Part shown: in pieces, positions 23,185 through 31,552 of the stretch | Position numbering within the stretch: the first letter of the stretch is position 1 | Layout of the letters: each line of letters begins with the position of its first letter | NCBI GenBank assembly: GCA_900548495.1 | Contig: URKT01000001.1 | Coordinates: 1-47,210, forward strand | Source: an uncultured Collinsella sp. | Lineage (GTDB): Bacteria; Actinomycetota; Coriobacteriia; Coriobacteriales; Coriobacteriaceae | Length of the DNA stretch: 47,210 nt | Direction: 5' to 3' | The notes under the pieces: generated by a model | Told to the model about the DNA's origin: nothing | What the model saw: the letters and a program-made list of their open reading frames with translations, nothing else | The model's database searches: none | Position numbers and translations under genes: made by a program

Positions 23185-23225
23185 AAAACCACCACAAAGG
23201 TGCCTGTCCCCTATGCGGTGGTTTT
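23185..23225 (-). terminator. Hairpin/terminator after the GT2 gene, with a GGGGACAGGCACC loop
   Basis: AAAACCACC (23185-23193) pairs with GGTGGTTTT (23217-23225); on the minus strand the stem is followed by TTTTTGCG. The large loop contains TAGGGGACAGGCACCTTTG on the minus strand. Sequences of that kind occur as dispersed REP-like repeats in many bacteria (from memory). It is directly after the glycosyltransferase stop. Confidence 0.6.
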
Positions 23226-23233
23226 GGTGGTGG

Positions 23234-24529
23234 TTATTTGGCGCCTTGCATGACCTCGTCGAGAGTAACGTTGACAGCGTGCTGCGTCGGGACCCAGTCG
23301 ACCTTTAGGAACAGAGCAGCCACCGTGATGGGGATATAGCTGAACATAAAGATCGGGAAGGTAAACAGGTTGGTCACTAAACGCCACTTTTGCGCGCAAT
23401 GAATGTGCTTGTACTCGAAGATGGTCGTGAGTAGCGCCAGGATAAAGAAGGTCTGGTACATCATCACGAAGGTCATAATGAGCGAGGCGGCACAAGCCTG
23501 CATCTCGACCTCGGTGGCCAAGAAGCCGTGCGAAAGCCCACCCACGATAAGGAACGTGGCATTGGCGAGCATAGAGATCAGGGACAGCAGCATGCCCGGA
23601 GCGATGGTCATAAACATGTCGTAGGCGGCAAAGCGATGGTAGCGGAAGGTTGACTTGACCAGATGCTTACCGTAGGTAAAGAACACCTGGTAAAAGCCCT
23701 TGGTCCACCGCATGCGCTGTTTCCAGGACGCCTTAAACGTCACGGGCTGTTCGTCAAAGAACTCCGCCGGCGCATAACCGATGCGAATACCGTGAATAGC
23801 GCAGAACGTAGTGAACTGAATGTCCTCGGTCAGCGTGTGGAACTGCCAACCGTGCATGCCCTCGATAACGCTTGACGAGATAAGGTAACCCGAACCCGAA
23901 ACAGCGCAGGACGTCTTGCAGATATTACGCGCGTTGTTGAGGAAGCGCGCCTCGCGTAGATACCACGTGGCATTAGCAGCCGAGATCCACGAGCTGCCGA
24001 AGTTCTTGGAATTGCGATAGCTCGTGACCACATGGAAGCCCTGGTCAAAGGCATCATTCATCTTGGAAACGTAATCGCGGGAGATAACGTTATCGGCATC
24101 GAAGATAAAGTAGCCCTCAAACGTGTCGGGATACTCGTTGAGAATGCGGTCGAAGCCAAAGTCCATGACCCAGCTCTTGCCCTTGCGGGCCAGGTCATTG
24201 CGCTCGTAAACAATGGCACCGGCCTCGCGCGCGAGCTGCGCCGTGTTGTCGGTGCAGGCATCGGCGACCACGAAGACCTCGATGAGCTCGGACGGATAAT
24301 CCTGGTCCTTGATGGAGCGAACGAGGTTGGCGATCACGGCCTCCTCATTATGCGCCGCGATAAAAAAGGCATAGCGATGGAGTTTTTTGGCCTTGGGAGG
24401 CGCGACCTCGCCACGAAGAGCGCCAATGACAAAGAAGACCACCTGGTACAGAAAGCAGACCGTGAGCAACGTGACAACAATCTGGTTGAAGATCACGATG
24501 GGTGTGTTGGTTTGTAAAAAGGCGAGCAT
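23234..24529 (-). CDS. Family 2 glycosyltransferase, membrane-bound
   Basis: A 431-residue protein with one N-terminal helix (about 10-38), a cytosolic GT-A domain and four or so C-terminal helices (from about 285). Catalytic motifs are present: FFIAAHNEEAVI at the start, FIFDADN (DxD), LTEDIQFTTF (ED) and KQRMRWTKGF (QxxRW), the set seen in processive polysaccharide synthases such as cellulose or poly-GlcNAc synthases. It probably builds or modifies a surface polysaccharide, product unknown. The ATG at 24529 has a GGGAG site. A likely promoter lies at 24565-24593. No other polysaccharide genes accompany it. Confidence 0.88.
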   Translation of the reverse strand: MLAFLQTNTPIVIFNQIVVTLLTVCFLYQVVFFVIGALRGEVAPPKAKKLHRYAFFIAAHNEEAVIANLVRSIKDQDYPSELIEVFVVADACTDNTAQLAREAGAIVYERNDLARKGKSWVMDFGFDRILNEYPDTFEGYFIFDADNVISRDYVSKMNDAFDQGFHVVTSYRNSKNFGSSWISAANATWYLREARFLNNARNICKTSCAVSGSGYLISSSVIEGMHGWQFHTLTEDIQFTTFCAIHGIRIGYAPAEFFDEQPVTFKASWKQRMRWTKGFYQVFFTYGKHLVKSTFRYHRFAAYDMFMTIAPGMLLSLISMLANATFLIVGGLSHGFLATEVEMQACAASLIMTFVMMYQTFFILALLTTIFEYKHIHCAQKWRLVTNLFTFPIFMFSYIPITVAALFLKVDWVPTQHAVNVTLDEVMQGAK

Positions 24530-24564
24530 GCAGGCTCCCAGCAACGCGTAACGTAAACAATCGT

Positions 24565-24593
24565 ATATCTTACCGCAGGCTTACCGAGTTCAA
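24565..24593 (-). promoter_or_regulatory. Possible promoter of the GT2 gene
   Basis: On the minus strand TTGAAC (24593-24588) and AGATAT (24570-24565) are spaced by 17 bp, 36 bp before the gene start, in the gap after rluD. Confidence 0.35.
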
Positions 24594-24611
24594 GAAACCA
24601 CCTAATACTGG

Positions 24612-25625
24612 CTAGGCTTCGAGAAGACCGAGCTGCGGAACGATTTCATCTCCAACGGCCGTGCGACCGAGCGAGCGCGGAGCCAGATCGTCGAGAACCG
24701 CAGCGAGATCCCACGGCAACTCGTCGCGGCACTCAATGCGCTCCCCCGTCACGGGATGGTCGAACGCCACGCGCCAGGAATGAAGGAACTGCCTGGTCAG
24801 CCCCTGGTCGGCGCGCGCATCGCACTTGCCGTAGAGTGGATCGCCCACGCAGGCGTGGTTGATATGACGCATATGCACGCGAATCTGGTGCGTGCGACCG
24901 GTAAACAGATGGCACTCAACGAGCGTATAACCATCGTCAAAGCGCGTGGAATCAAAGCGCTCGAGGACTTTAAAGGTCGTAATGGCCTGACGGGCAAAGG
25001 GGTCGTCCGAAACCGCCATCTTGACGCGGTCGCGCGTAGAACGGGCGATACCGGTATTGATGGTGCCCTCGTCCATGGCGATGTGCCCGTGGACAAGCGT
25101 GATATAGCGGCGGTCGAGCGTACGCGTGCGAATGAGATTTTGAAGCGCGCGCTGGGTGTCGTCGTCTTTTGCCGCGAGCATAAGGCCCGAGGTATCGCGA
25201 TCCAGGCGATGCACGATGCCGGGGCGGTCCTCACCCTGCACGGTACCAAGATGATCGATACCGCAGTGGTAGACCAAGGCGTTCGCAAGCGTGCCGCTCT
25301 CGTGACCGTGGGCGGGATGGCACACCAGCCCGCGCTGCTTGGAGAGCACAATGAGATAGTCGTCCTCATAGCGAATGTCGAGCGGGATGGCCTCGGGAAT
25401 CACATCGGTGGGATCGTGCGGCTCGGGCAGGTCGACCGAGATGCGATCACCGGCGCGTACGGCATACTTTTTTGACAGACAGGTCTCGCCGTTCACGATT
25501 ACGGCGCCGCCCTCGATCAGATGCGCGCAGGCAGAGCGCGTGGGGCAGCCGTCGTTGGCACCCAGAAAGGCGTCGAGACGCTGGCCAGAGCAATCGTCGG
25601 CAACAAGAATATGGATGTCGGCCAT
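24612..25625 (-). CDS. rluD: RluD-family 23S rRNA pseudouridine synthase
   Basis: A 337-residue protein with an S4 domain at the N-terminus (RLDAFLGANDGCPTRSACAH), then the RluA-type catalytic domain with GIVHRLDRDTSGLML (catalytic Asp in HRLDRDTSG), RYITLVHGH and HLFTGRTHQIRVHMRHI. It converts uridines in 23S rRNA; the exact positions are assigned by analogy with RluD. It overlaps lspA by one base, the common lspA-rluD pair of Gram-positive bacteria. The C-terminal 35 residues extend past the domain. Confidence 0.93.
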   Translation of the reverse strand: MADIHILVADDCSGQRLDAFLGANDGCPTRSACAHLIEGGAVIVNGETCLSKKYAVRAGDRISVDLPEPHDPTDVIPEAIPLDIRYEDDYLIVLSKQRGLVCHPAHGHESGTLANALVYHCGIDHLGTVQGEDRPGIVHRLDRDTSGLMLAAKDDDTQRALQNLIRTRTLDRRYITLVHGHIAMDEGTINTGIARSTRDRVKMAVSDDPFARQAITTFKVLERFDSTRFDDGYTLVECHLFTGRTHQIRVHMRHINHACVGDPLYGKCDARADQGLTRQFLHSWRVAFDHPVTGERIECRDELPWDLAAVLDDLAPRSLGRTAVGDEIVPQLGLLEA

Positions 25626-26224
25626 TAACGCTCATTCCTTTCGCGAATCTTGCGGGCACGCTCCCCACGCTGCTTGGCTTTGCGCTTGGCGCGGGCCTCA
25701 TCACGGGCATTGAGCTCAGCAGTCGCATCGACCTCGCGAGCGGCGGGACTCAAGAACATGTAACCGATAAGCGCCAGCACAACACCGACCGTAATGCCGA
25801 TATCGGCCACATTGAAGACGGGAAAGTCGATGAAGGTGGTGGCAATAAAATCGGTCACGAAGCCAAAGGCCAAACGATCGATAGCGTTGCCGATAGCACC
25901 GCCCGCAACCATCGCCATGCCCACAACCTCAAGATGGGCGAGCTGGGGTGCACGAACGAGGTACACGGCAATAGCGACAATGACCGCCAGCGCCAGCACG
26001 GCAAACGCGATGCCATGCCCCTCGCCCATGCTAAAGGCAGCGCCGATATTGCGGACAAACAGGAAGTCGATCACGCCGGGGATGACGGTCACATGCAGTG
26101 CATCGCCCACGGCACGAACCGCAAGCTTGGTCAGCTGGTCAACAAGCAGCACAACGAGCGCTACCCCACCAGCAACACCCAACCGCCAACGCAAAGGCGG
26201 CGTCATATCCCCAGTACGACCCAA
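25625..26224 (-). CDS. lspA: Lipoprotein signal peptidase
   Basis: A 199-residue membrane protein with four helices and the two catalytic Asp of signal peptidase II: Asp116 in GNAIDRLAFGFVTDFI and Asp141 in FNVADIGITVG; also VRNIGAAFSM. It removes signal peptides from prolipoproteins. The C-terminal 40 residues are a basic, Arg/Lys-rich cytoplasmic tail. TTG at 26224 has AGGAG six bases upstream and is preferred; an ATG at 26206 with GGGG is possible. Confidence 0.93.
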   Translation of the reverse strand: MGRTGDMTPPLRWRLGVAGGVALVVLLVDQLTKLAVRAVGDALHVTVIPGVIDFLFVRNIGAAFSMGEGHGIAFAVLALAVIVAIAVYLVRAPQLAHLEVVGMAMVAGGAIGNAIDRLAFGFVTDFIATTFIDFPVFNVADIGITVGVVLALIGYMFLSPAAREVDATAELNARDEARAKRKAKQRGERARKIRERNER

Positions 26225-26344
26225 ATCAATCTCCTACCCTCAAGAACATCGAATTACGTTAAACGTAAGTAACCATCTTATAGTGACAAACGCCAAACAC
26301 GCAGCATATTCACCAACGCTGGCGAAATAACCAGCACAAAACAA

Positions 26345-26375
26345 AAGCGACATTCCGAATAACGGAATGTCGCTT
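26345..26375 (-). terminator. Terminator hairpin downstream of the structured stretch
   Basis: A perfect 13-bp stem (AAGCGACATTCCG 26345-26357 with 26363-26375) has a 5-nt loop and is followed on the minus strand by TTTTGTTTTG. It would end transcripts from the ileS direction, about 220 bp beyond the ileS stop. Confidence 0.8.
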
Positions 26376-26458
26376 GATAGCTTTCGACTAAGAGCGAAAG
26401 CGAAAGAAAGCCTTTAGCTCCAGCAATGGAAACGCCGCGCTATCGTCACCAACAGCGA

Positions 26459-26556
26459 AAACGTCCCTAAGCGAGCAAGGTGACGTGAAAGAGGAGGGAA
26501 GCGTACTTTGGTACGCGACCGACGATTGAACGTCAGATTGCCGCTTAGGGGCGTTT
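26459..26556. ncRNA. Candidate structured RNA or repeat with a 15-bp outer stem
   Basis: AAACGTCCCTAAGCG (26459-26473) pairs with CGCTTAGGGGCGTTT (26542-26556), one G-T pair. Inside are GCGTAC-tttg-GTACGC (26501-26516) and GACG-attgaa-CGTC (26521-26534). The pieces fold into a compact branched structure on either strand. No known RNA family was recognised, and strand is undecided. Confidence 0.45.
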
Positions 26557-26565
26557 GCAGCGTCG

Positions 26566-26600
26566 GTAGGTTACGGCGTTCTACGAACGCCGTAACCTAC
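26566..26600 (-). terminator. 16-bp hairpin overlapping the ileS stop
   Basis: GTAGGTTACGGCGTTC (26566-26581) pairs perfectly with 26585-26600 around a 3-base loop. It includes the ileS stop codon. There is no T run on either side, so it may protect the mRNA end or pause the polymerase rather than terminate. Confidence 0.5.
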
Positions 26601-29398
26601 AAAGCACCGGCGCAGCGCTTGCAAATATGTGCGTGACCGTTGTACTCGCCAACGGTGGTGCGGTAGTTCCAGCAACGGTCGCAGCACTCGCCCTCGGCAG
26701 CTTCAATGGCAACGGAGAGCTCCTCGCCCTGGGTCAGCTCAACATCGGAGACGATGTAGAACTCGGCCAGGTCGACGGCCTTATCACCGGTCAGCAGCGC
26801 GTACATCTCGGCAGGAACGACCGCCTTGACGCGGACCTGCTGGCTCTTAGTGAAGGTGCCGGCAGAACGGGCATCCTCAAGGGCCTTGGTCACGGCGCTA
26901 CGGAGCTCAAGAGAAGCCTCGAGCACGCCCTCGAACTCATTGGCCTCGTCGACCGTGATGGGCGACTTGTACCAATCGAGCAGCGCGGCGTACTTCTGGT
27001 GATCGACGCAGCCAGCGGGCGCATATGCCATGGCCTCGTCAACCGTGTAGGACAGGATCGGCTGCAGGTCGCGCATGAGCATCGAGAAGAGCTCGGCCAG
27101 CACGGTCTGGGCGCTGCGGCGCTCGAGCGAGCCGGGCTTGTCGCAGTACAGACGGTCCTTCAGGGCGTCGAGGTACACGTTGGAGAGCTCGGTAACCACG
27201 AAGTCGTAGAGCGCACGGTAGGCGCGCGGGAACTCGTAGCTGGCGTAGGCGTCGTCGACCTCGGCCTGGACCTGAGTCAGGCGGGCAACCATGAGCTTGT
27301 CGAGCGGCAGCAGGTCGGCAAAGGCGACGCCGTCGGTCTCGGGCTCAAACTGACCCTCGAGCTCGGAGAGCAGGAAGCGCAGCGTGTTGCGGAAACGACG
27401 GTAGGCATCGGACGTACGAGCGAGAATCTCATGGTCGATGGAGACGTCGGAGCTGGTGTCGACGGAGGCAACCCACAGGCGGATGATGTCAGCGCCCATC
27501 TCGTCGCAGACCTTGTTGGGGTCGATAACATTGCCGAGCGACTTGGACATCTTGCGGCCCTGGCCATCGAGCGTGAAGCCCTGCGAGACGACCGCCTTGT
27601 ACGGAGCATGGCCGTTGGCACCCACCGAGGTGAGCAGCGAGCTCTGGAACCAACCGCGATGCTGGTCGGAGCCCTCGAGATACACGTCAGCCGGGTACTC
27701 AAGCTCGGGTCGATACTCGCAGACGGCCTTCCAGGACACACCGGAGTCCCACCACACATCGAGGATGTCCTTATCGGCCTTGAGGTGATGGCCGCCGCAC
27801 TTGGGGCAGACGCAGGCCTCGCCCAGGTAGCTCTCGGGAGCGTCGGTGAACCAGGCATCGGAGCCCTTCTCGTGGAAGAGCTTGATGACGGCGTCGAGCG
27901 TGGCGTCGTTCATGACCTTCTCGCCGCAGTCGGCGCAGGTGTAGCTCGGGATGGGCACGCCCCAGTTTCGCTGACGGCTGATGCACCAGTCGGGACGCTG
28001 CTCGACCATGGCGCCGATGCGGTTGGCGGCGTGAGCCGGATACCACTTGACGTTCTCGCGGACCTCCTTGCCAGCCTGCTCGCGCAAACCGGTCTTGTCC
28101 ATCGAGACAAACCACTGGTCGGTAGCACGGAAGAGCACCGGGTGCTTGCAGCGCCAGCAGTGCGGATAGCTGTGCGTGATCTTCTTCTCGAGGACCAGGG
28201 TGCCGCGCTCGCGCAGGAACTCGATGATGTGCGGGTTGGCCTCATCAGTATCCATACCGCTGAAGGGGCCACCGGTGCCGAACTCCTCACCGGTGTAGAA
28301 CTTGCCGTCGTCATCGACCGGCATGCAGATGTCGGTGATGCCCTCCTTGAGGCAGGCGAAGTAGTCGTCGACGCCGTGGCCGGGCGAGTTGTGGACGATA
28401 CCGGTACCGTCATCGACACCGACGTAATCGGCCAGCAGCGCCACGCCCTCAACGCCGTCAAAGATCGGCTGCTTGTAGTGGATGTGGTGGAAGGTCTCGG
28501 CGGGAACCACGTAGGGCTTGCCGTCGACCATAACCGGGGTGTACTCCCAGCCAAACTCCTCACAGCACTTGGGAGCCAGGTCCTCGAGCATGACCTCGGC
28601 ACGACCATCGTGCTCAACGGCGACATAGGCGGCGCCGGGCTTGAGGGAAACGGCCTGGTCGGAGGGGATGGTCCACGGCGTGGTCGTCCAGATGATAAAG
28701 TCGACCGGGCCGTCGAAGTTCTCGAGGCCGGCGGGCTTGGAGGTCATCTCAAAGCGAACGAAGATGGAGGGGCTCGTCTCGTCGGAGTACTCAATCTCGG
28801 CCTCGGCCAGCGCGGTGTGGCAGTGCTTGCACCAGTGAACCGGCTTGTGGCCACGATAGATCATGCCCTTATCGAACATGGCCTTAAAGACCTCGATGTC
28901 GGCGGCGTCATGCTGGTGATAGAGCGTCAGATACGGGTTGTCCCAATCGCCGAGCACGCCCAGGCGACGGAAGCCGGCCTTCTGCAGTTCGATGTTCTCG
29001 ACAGCGAACTCGTTGCAGAGCTCACGGATCTTGGCCGTGGGGGTCTGGTTGAACTTCTCAGTGCCGAGCTTCTCCTCGACCTTATGCTCGATCGGCTGGC
29101 CATGGCAGTCCCAACCGGGGACATAGGGAACCTCATAGCCCTGCATCATCCAGTAACGGTTGATCATGTCCTTGGAGATCTTGTTCATAGCGTGGCCGAT
29201 GTGGATCGGACCGTTGGCGTACGGAGGGCCGTCGTGCAGCACGAACTTCTTGTGACCCTCGTTCTTCTTTAGAACTTGCTCGTAGACCTTGTTGTCCTGC
29301 CAGTCCTTGAGTCGCTTGGGCTCGGACTTGGAAAGACCGGCACGCATGGGAAATCCGGTTTTGGGCAGATTCATCGTCTGCTTGTACTCGTTTGCCAC
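26597..29398 (-). CDS. ileS: Isoleucine--tRNA ligase
   Basis: A 933-residue class I synthetase. GPPYANGPIHIGHAMNK contains HIGH (66-69), and GQGRKMSKSLGNVIDP has KMSKS. The CP1 editing domain (TTTPWTIPSDQAV, GTGIVHNSPGHGVDDY) is intact, and the C-terminal zinc finger (CCDRCWNYRTTVG... CKRCAGAL) is that of the bacterial type with two Cys pairs. It charges tRNA-Ile and edits Val. GTG at 29398 is preceded by AAAGGGG; ATG at 29374 lacks a site. A T-box leader upstream controls it. It lies alone between non-coding blocks. Confidence 0.97.
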   Translation of the reverse strand: MANEYKQTMNLPKTGFPMRAGLSKSEPKRLKDWQDNKVYEQVLKKNEGHKKFVLHDGPPYANGPIHIGHAMNKISKDMINRYWMMQGYEVPYVPGWDCHGQPIEHKVEEKLGTEKFNQTPTAKIRELCNEFAVENIELQKAGFRRLGVLGDWDNPYLTLYHQHDAADIEVFKAMFDKGMIYRGHKPVHWCKHCHTALAEAEIEYSDETSPSIFVRFEMTSKPAGLENFDGPVDFIIWTTTPWTIPSDQAVSLKPGAAYVAVEHDGRAEVMLEDLAPKCCEEFGWEYTPVMVDGKPYVVPAETFHHIHYKQPIFDGVEGVALLADYVGVDDGTGIVHNSPGHGVDDYFACLKEGITDICMPVDDDGKFYTGEEFGTGGPFSGMDTDEANPHIIEFLRERGTLVLEKKITHSYPHCWRCKHPVLFRATDQWFVSMDKTGLREQAGKEVRENVKWYPAHAANRIGAMVEQRPDWCISRQRNWGVPIPSYTCADCGEKVMNDATLDAVIKLFHEKGSDAWFTDAPESYLGEACVCPKCGGHHLKADKDILDVWWDSGVSWKAVCEYRPELEYPADVYLEGSDQHRGWFQSSLLTSVGANGHAPYKAVVSQGFTLDGQGRKMSKSLGNVIDPNKVCDEMGADIIRLWVASVDTSSDVSIDHEILARTSDAYRRFRNTLRFLLSELEGQFEPETDGVAFADLLPLDKLMVARLTQVQAEVDDAYASYEFPRAYRALYDFVVTELSNVYLDALKDRLYCDKPGSLERRSAQTVLAELFSMLMRDLQPILSYTVDEAMAYAPAGCVDHQKYAALLDWYKSPITVDEANEFEGVLEASLELRSAVTKALEDARSAGTFTKSQQVRVKAVVPAEMYALLTGDKAVDLAEFYIVSDVELTQGEELSVAIEAAEGECCDRCWNYRTTVGEYNGHAHICKRCAGAL

Positions 29399-29441
29399 GG
29401 TACCCCTTTCATGTCGTGGGCGCGCACGCCCTCTGGGCACC

Positions 29442-29740
29442 AAAAAAGCGCCCGTCCCTACAAGCTGGGACGAAGCGCCACAAAACGGGCAGTCTACCCG
29501 TAAAAGCTCTTCGTTTAACCACCCAGCTTAGATGCCCTCGCCCGCGTATTCGCGCGCTCGCATCCGTTACTCGGCTGGCCTGTATCGACGACCATCTCGG
29601 CGATATCTACTAAGACGTGCCTGTGCGGCATATCCGTTGGGACCGCAGCTCCGGGGTGATTTTCATCGGTCGCATGCGCGGGTTCTCAGCGATCCCCGCT
29701 CTCTGTAGCATGCGGACGGCCGACTACTCGTCCCCATCAA
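29442..29740 (-). promoter_or_regulatory. T-box riboswitch leader of ileS (Ile specifier)
   Basis: On the minus strand the leader shows GATGGGG at the base of stem I (29738-29732), AGTA (29728-29725), an AGAGAG/GCTGAGA distal region (29704-29684), the specifier ATC followed by A (29660-29658) and CCCC closing the stem. The antiterminator pairs AAGCTGGG (29529-29522) with CCCAGCTT and ACGAAG with CTTCGT, leaving a 7-base bulge TGGTTAA (from 29521), whose TGGT fits the ACCA end of tRNA-Ile. The competing terminator (29478-29448) ends in six T (29447-29442). Uncharged tRNA-Ile would stabilise the antiterminator and turn ileS on. Confidence 0.9.
29447..29478 (-). terminator. T-box terminator hairpin
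   Basis: GCGCTTCGTCCC (29478-29467) pairs with GGGACGGGCGC (29458-29448) with one bulge and two G-T pairs; six T follow at 29447-29442. The left arm overlaps the antiterminator's 3' strand, so the two folds exclude each other. Confidence 0.82.
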
Positions 29741-29797
29741 CGCTTATGCGGAGTATGCTAGCACGTTCAGCGCCGGCGAAAAACCCTCAACACTGGT

Positions 29798-29803
29798 TTT
29801 ATA
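29798..29803 (-). promoter_or_regulatory. Possible -10 box of the ileS leader
   Basis: TATAAA on the minus strand lies about 60 bp before the base of T-box stem I. No good -35 lies at 16-18 bp. Bases 29741-29884 otherwise hold only the divergent upstream region of the dehydrogenase gene, whose own promoter was not clear. Confidence 0.25.
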
Positions 29804-29884
29804 CGTTCGAAATTTCTCGCGGCTGTGGACCTTCTCTTGGAGCAAAATACCTGAAAGCACTTTATCGAACGAAAGAAGGTTGCT

Positions 29885-30967
29885 ATGCGCACGATTGGAA
29901 TGAGCGACTACACCGTTGGCGAGGATTGCTTTGACGAGCTGCCCACCGCACTGGCGGAGTACGGAGCGACCAAGGTCGCGATCATCGGTGGCAAGCGAGC
30001 ACTGGCCGCAGCACTTCCCGGTATCGAAGCTGCGCTAGCGGGTACCGACGTCGAGATTCTGGAGACGCGCGTCTATGGCACCAACAGTACGCGTGCCAAT
30101 ATCGCCAAAGTCGTGAACTCTCCTGCCTGCCAGGAAGCCGACGTGATCATCGCCTGCGGCGGCGGCAAGGCGCTCGACACCGTGAAGACCGCAGCCATCG
30201 AGCTCAAGAAGATAGTCTTCACCGTCCCGACGATCTGTTCCAACTGCTCCGCCGCTACCGCCATTGCCGTCGTGTACAACGACGACGGCTCGCTCGAGGG
30301 TTATTCGTACCCCAACCGACCGGCGCACATCTTCATCAACCCCAAGATCATCGCCGAAGCTCCGGCGGAATACTTCTGGGCCGGCGTGGGCGATGCCTTG
30401 TCTAAGCAGCCTGAGGTCGAATACGCCACGAGCGCCGGTAATTTGGAGCACACCGCCGGTCTTGGCCTGGCACTCGCCCACACCTGCTCCGAGCCGCTGT
30501 TTACCTATGGCGTCCAGGGGCTTGAGGACGTGCGCCAGGACCTGTCGAGCGAAGCCGTCAAGCAGATCGCGCTCGACATCGTGGTCAACACGGGCTATGT
30601 CTCGAACCTGACCAACCAAAACGATTACTACTACAACTCGAGCGTGGCGCACGCATTCTACAATGCGACGTGCAGCATTCCGCGCGAGGGAACCTATCTG
30701 CACGGCGAGGTCGTGAGCTTGGGCGTGCTCGTCCTGTTTGCCTATACGGGCGATACCGAGAACCTTGAGCGCTACGCCGCCTTTAACAAGCAGATGGGCC
30801 TGCCCGTGACGCTTGAGCAGGTCGGGCTTTCCGAGGCCGATATCCCTGCCCTGTGCGAATACGCGCACGCCACCAACGAGTGGAAGCAGGGCAACCCTGA
30901 GCCCTTCACCGACGAAAAGTTCGCCGCCGCCATCAAGGCCGCCAACGCCTACGGCCACACGCTCTAG
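29885..30967 (+). CDS. Iron-containing alcohol dehydrogenase (glycerol dehydrogenase type)
   Basis: A 360-residue protein of the Fe-ADH/GldA fold. The NAD-binding motif is CGGGKALDTVK (GGGKALD at 92-98), followed by TVPTICSNCSAATA. Metal-binding residues line up as Asp170 (GVGDALSK), His256 (SVAHAFYN) and His273 (YLHGEVV), the Asp-His-His set of glycerol dehydrogenase. It would oxidise glycerol or a related polyol, or reduce the ketone. ATG at 29885 has AGAAGG upstream. It stands alone with its own terminator. Substrate is not proven by sequence. Confidence 0.85.
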   Translation: MRTIGMSDYTVGEDCFDELPTALAEYGATKVAIIGGKRALAAALPGIEAALAGTDVEILETRVYGTNSTRANIAKVVNSPACQEADVIIACGGGKALDTVKTAAIELKKIVFTVPTICSNCSAATAIAVVYNDDGSLEGYSYPNRPAHIFINPKIIAEAPAEYFWAGVGDALSKQPEVEYATSAGNLEHTAGLGLALAHTCSEPLFTYGVQGLEDVRQDLSSEAVKQIALDIVVNTGYVSNLTNQNDYYYNSSVAHAFYNATCSIPREGTYLHGEVVSLGVLVLFAYTGDTENLERYAAFNKQMGLPVTLEQVGLSEADIPALCEYAHATNEWKQGNPEPFTDEKFAAAIKAANAYGHTL

Positions 30968-30976
30968 GCCTAGCCC

Positions 30977-31017
30977 AAAACCACCACAAGGGAACAGTGC
31001 CCTTGTGGTGGTTTTTT
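30977..31017. terminator. Bidirectional terminator after the Fe-ADH gene
   Basis: A perfect 16-bp stem (AAAACCACCACAAGGG 30977-30992 with 31000-31015), 7-base loop and six T on the plus strand, ending the dehydrogenase transcript. The minus strand also yields TTTT after the stem, serving the DUF523 gene. The arm shares ACCACCACAA with the hairpin at 23185-23225. Confidence 0.9.
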
Positions 31018-31471
31018 ATTGCTCCAGCATGCTGGGGTCGAACTCGCTAACCGGGATCACGCGATAACCGTGGCGGAGCAGTAAATCAACGAAGACGCCG
31101 TTGCCCGCCGTGAGGGTGCCACTGAATGTTCCGTCGTAGACGAGGCTCGCGCCGCACGAGGGACTGCGATCCTGCAAGACGCACGCAGCAATCTCGGAAG
31201 GGCCGCCCGCTTGCTCGCACATATCGAGCGCACGTTGAGCGCCCAGACGAAACTCGCGATCGACCGAGGTACCCCCGCAGGTACGGACCTCGCCATTCAC
31301 AATCTCGGACGGCTTGCGCGGCGTGGGCAGGCCGCCGAAGACCTCGGGGCACACCAACAAGACCTCAGTCCCTGTACGCTCGCAGGCCTCGACCAACTCG
31401 CGATGATAGTTGTCGAGCCCGTTATACTTGCAGCTCTCGCCCATCAAACAGGCACTCACCACGATCTTCAT
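31016..31471 (-). CDS. DUF523 family protein (TudS-like)
   Basis: A 151-residue protein, MKIVVSACLMGESCKYNG, with the family's VCPEVFGGLPTPRKPSEI block and DRSPSCGASLVYDGTFSG. Cys8, Cys41 and Cys106 are the conserved cysteines. Some family members bind an Fe-S cluster and act as thiouracil desulfurases, so tRNA-nucleobase detoxification or sulfur salvage is possible; this copy's substrate is not shown. GAGGG lies seven bases before the ATG at 31471. A slightly longer start at 31477 is possible. No cotranscribed partner is present. Confidence 0.85.
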   Translation of the reverse strand: MKIVVSACLMGESCKYNGLDNYHRELVEACERTGTEVLLVCPEVFGGLPTPRKPSEIVNGEVRTCGGTSVDREFRLGAQRALDMCEQAGGPSEIAACVLQDRSPSCGASLVYDGTFSGTLTAGNGVFVDLLLRHGYRVIPVSEFDPSMLEQ

Positions 31472-31488
31472 TTCCATCCCTCTCAAGC

Positions 31489-31526
31489 AAAACGCCCCAT
31501 TTGAGTAAGCTGCTCAAATGGGGCGT
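31489..31526 (-). terminator. Terminator after ftsH
   Basis: A perfect 14-bp stem (ACGCCCCATTTGAG 31492-31505 with 31513-31526), 7-base loop, then TTTT on the minus strand, 27 bp after the ftsH stop. It ends ftsH before the DUF523 gene. Confidence 0.82.
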
Positions 31527-31552
31527 CGACGTTTACTGGCTCGGCCGCGGCT

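Larger units (their letters stand above)
26225..26596. other. Non-coding structured stretch between lspA and ileS
   Basis: No gene is seen in these 372 bp. From the ileS side it holds a 16-bp hairpin, a long-range stem of 15 bp (26459-26473 with 26542-26556) enclosing small hairpins, a 7-bp hairpin (GCTTTCG/CGAAAGC, 26380-26401) and a terminator hairpin. It may be the 3' end of the ileS transcript, a separate structured RNA, or a mobile intergenic repeat. Bases 26225-26334 show nothing clear apart from the lspA upstream region. Confidence 0.6.

Noticed and set aside
26627..29272. Long open frame on the plus strand opposite ileS (881 codons)
   Set aside because: Same effect of high third-position GC; no motifs, and the opposite frame is an intact IleS with HIGH and KMSKS.
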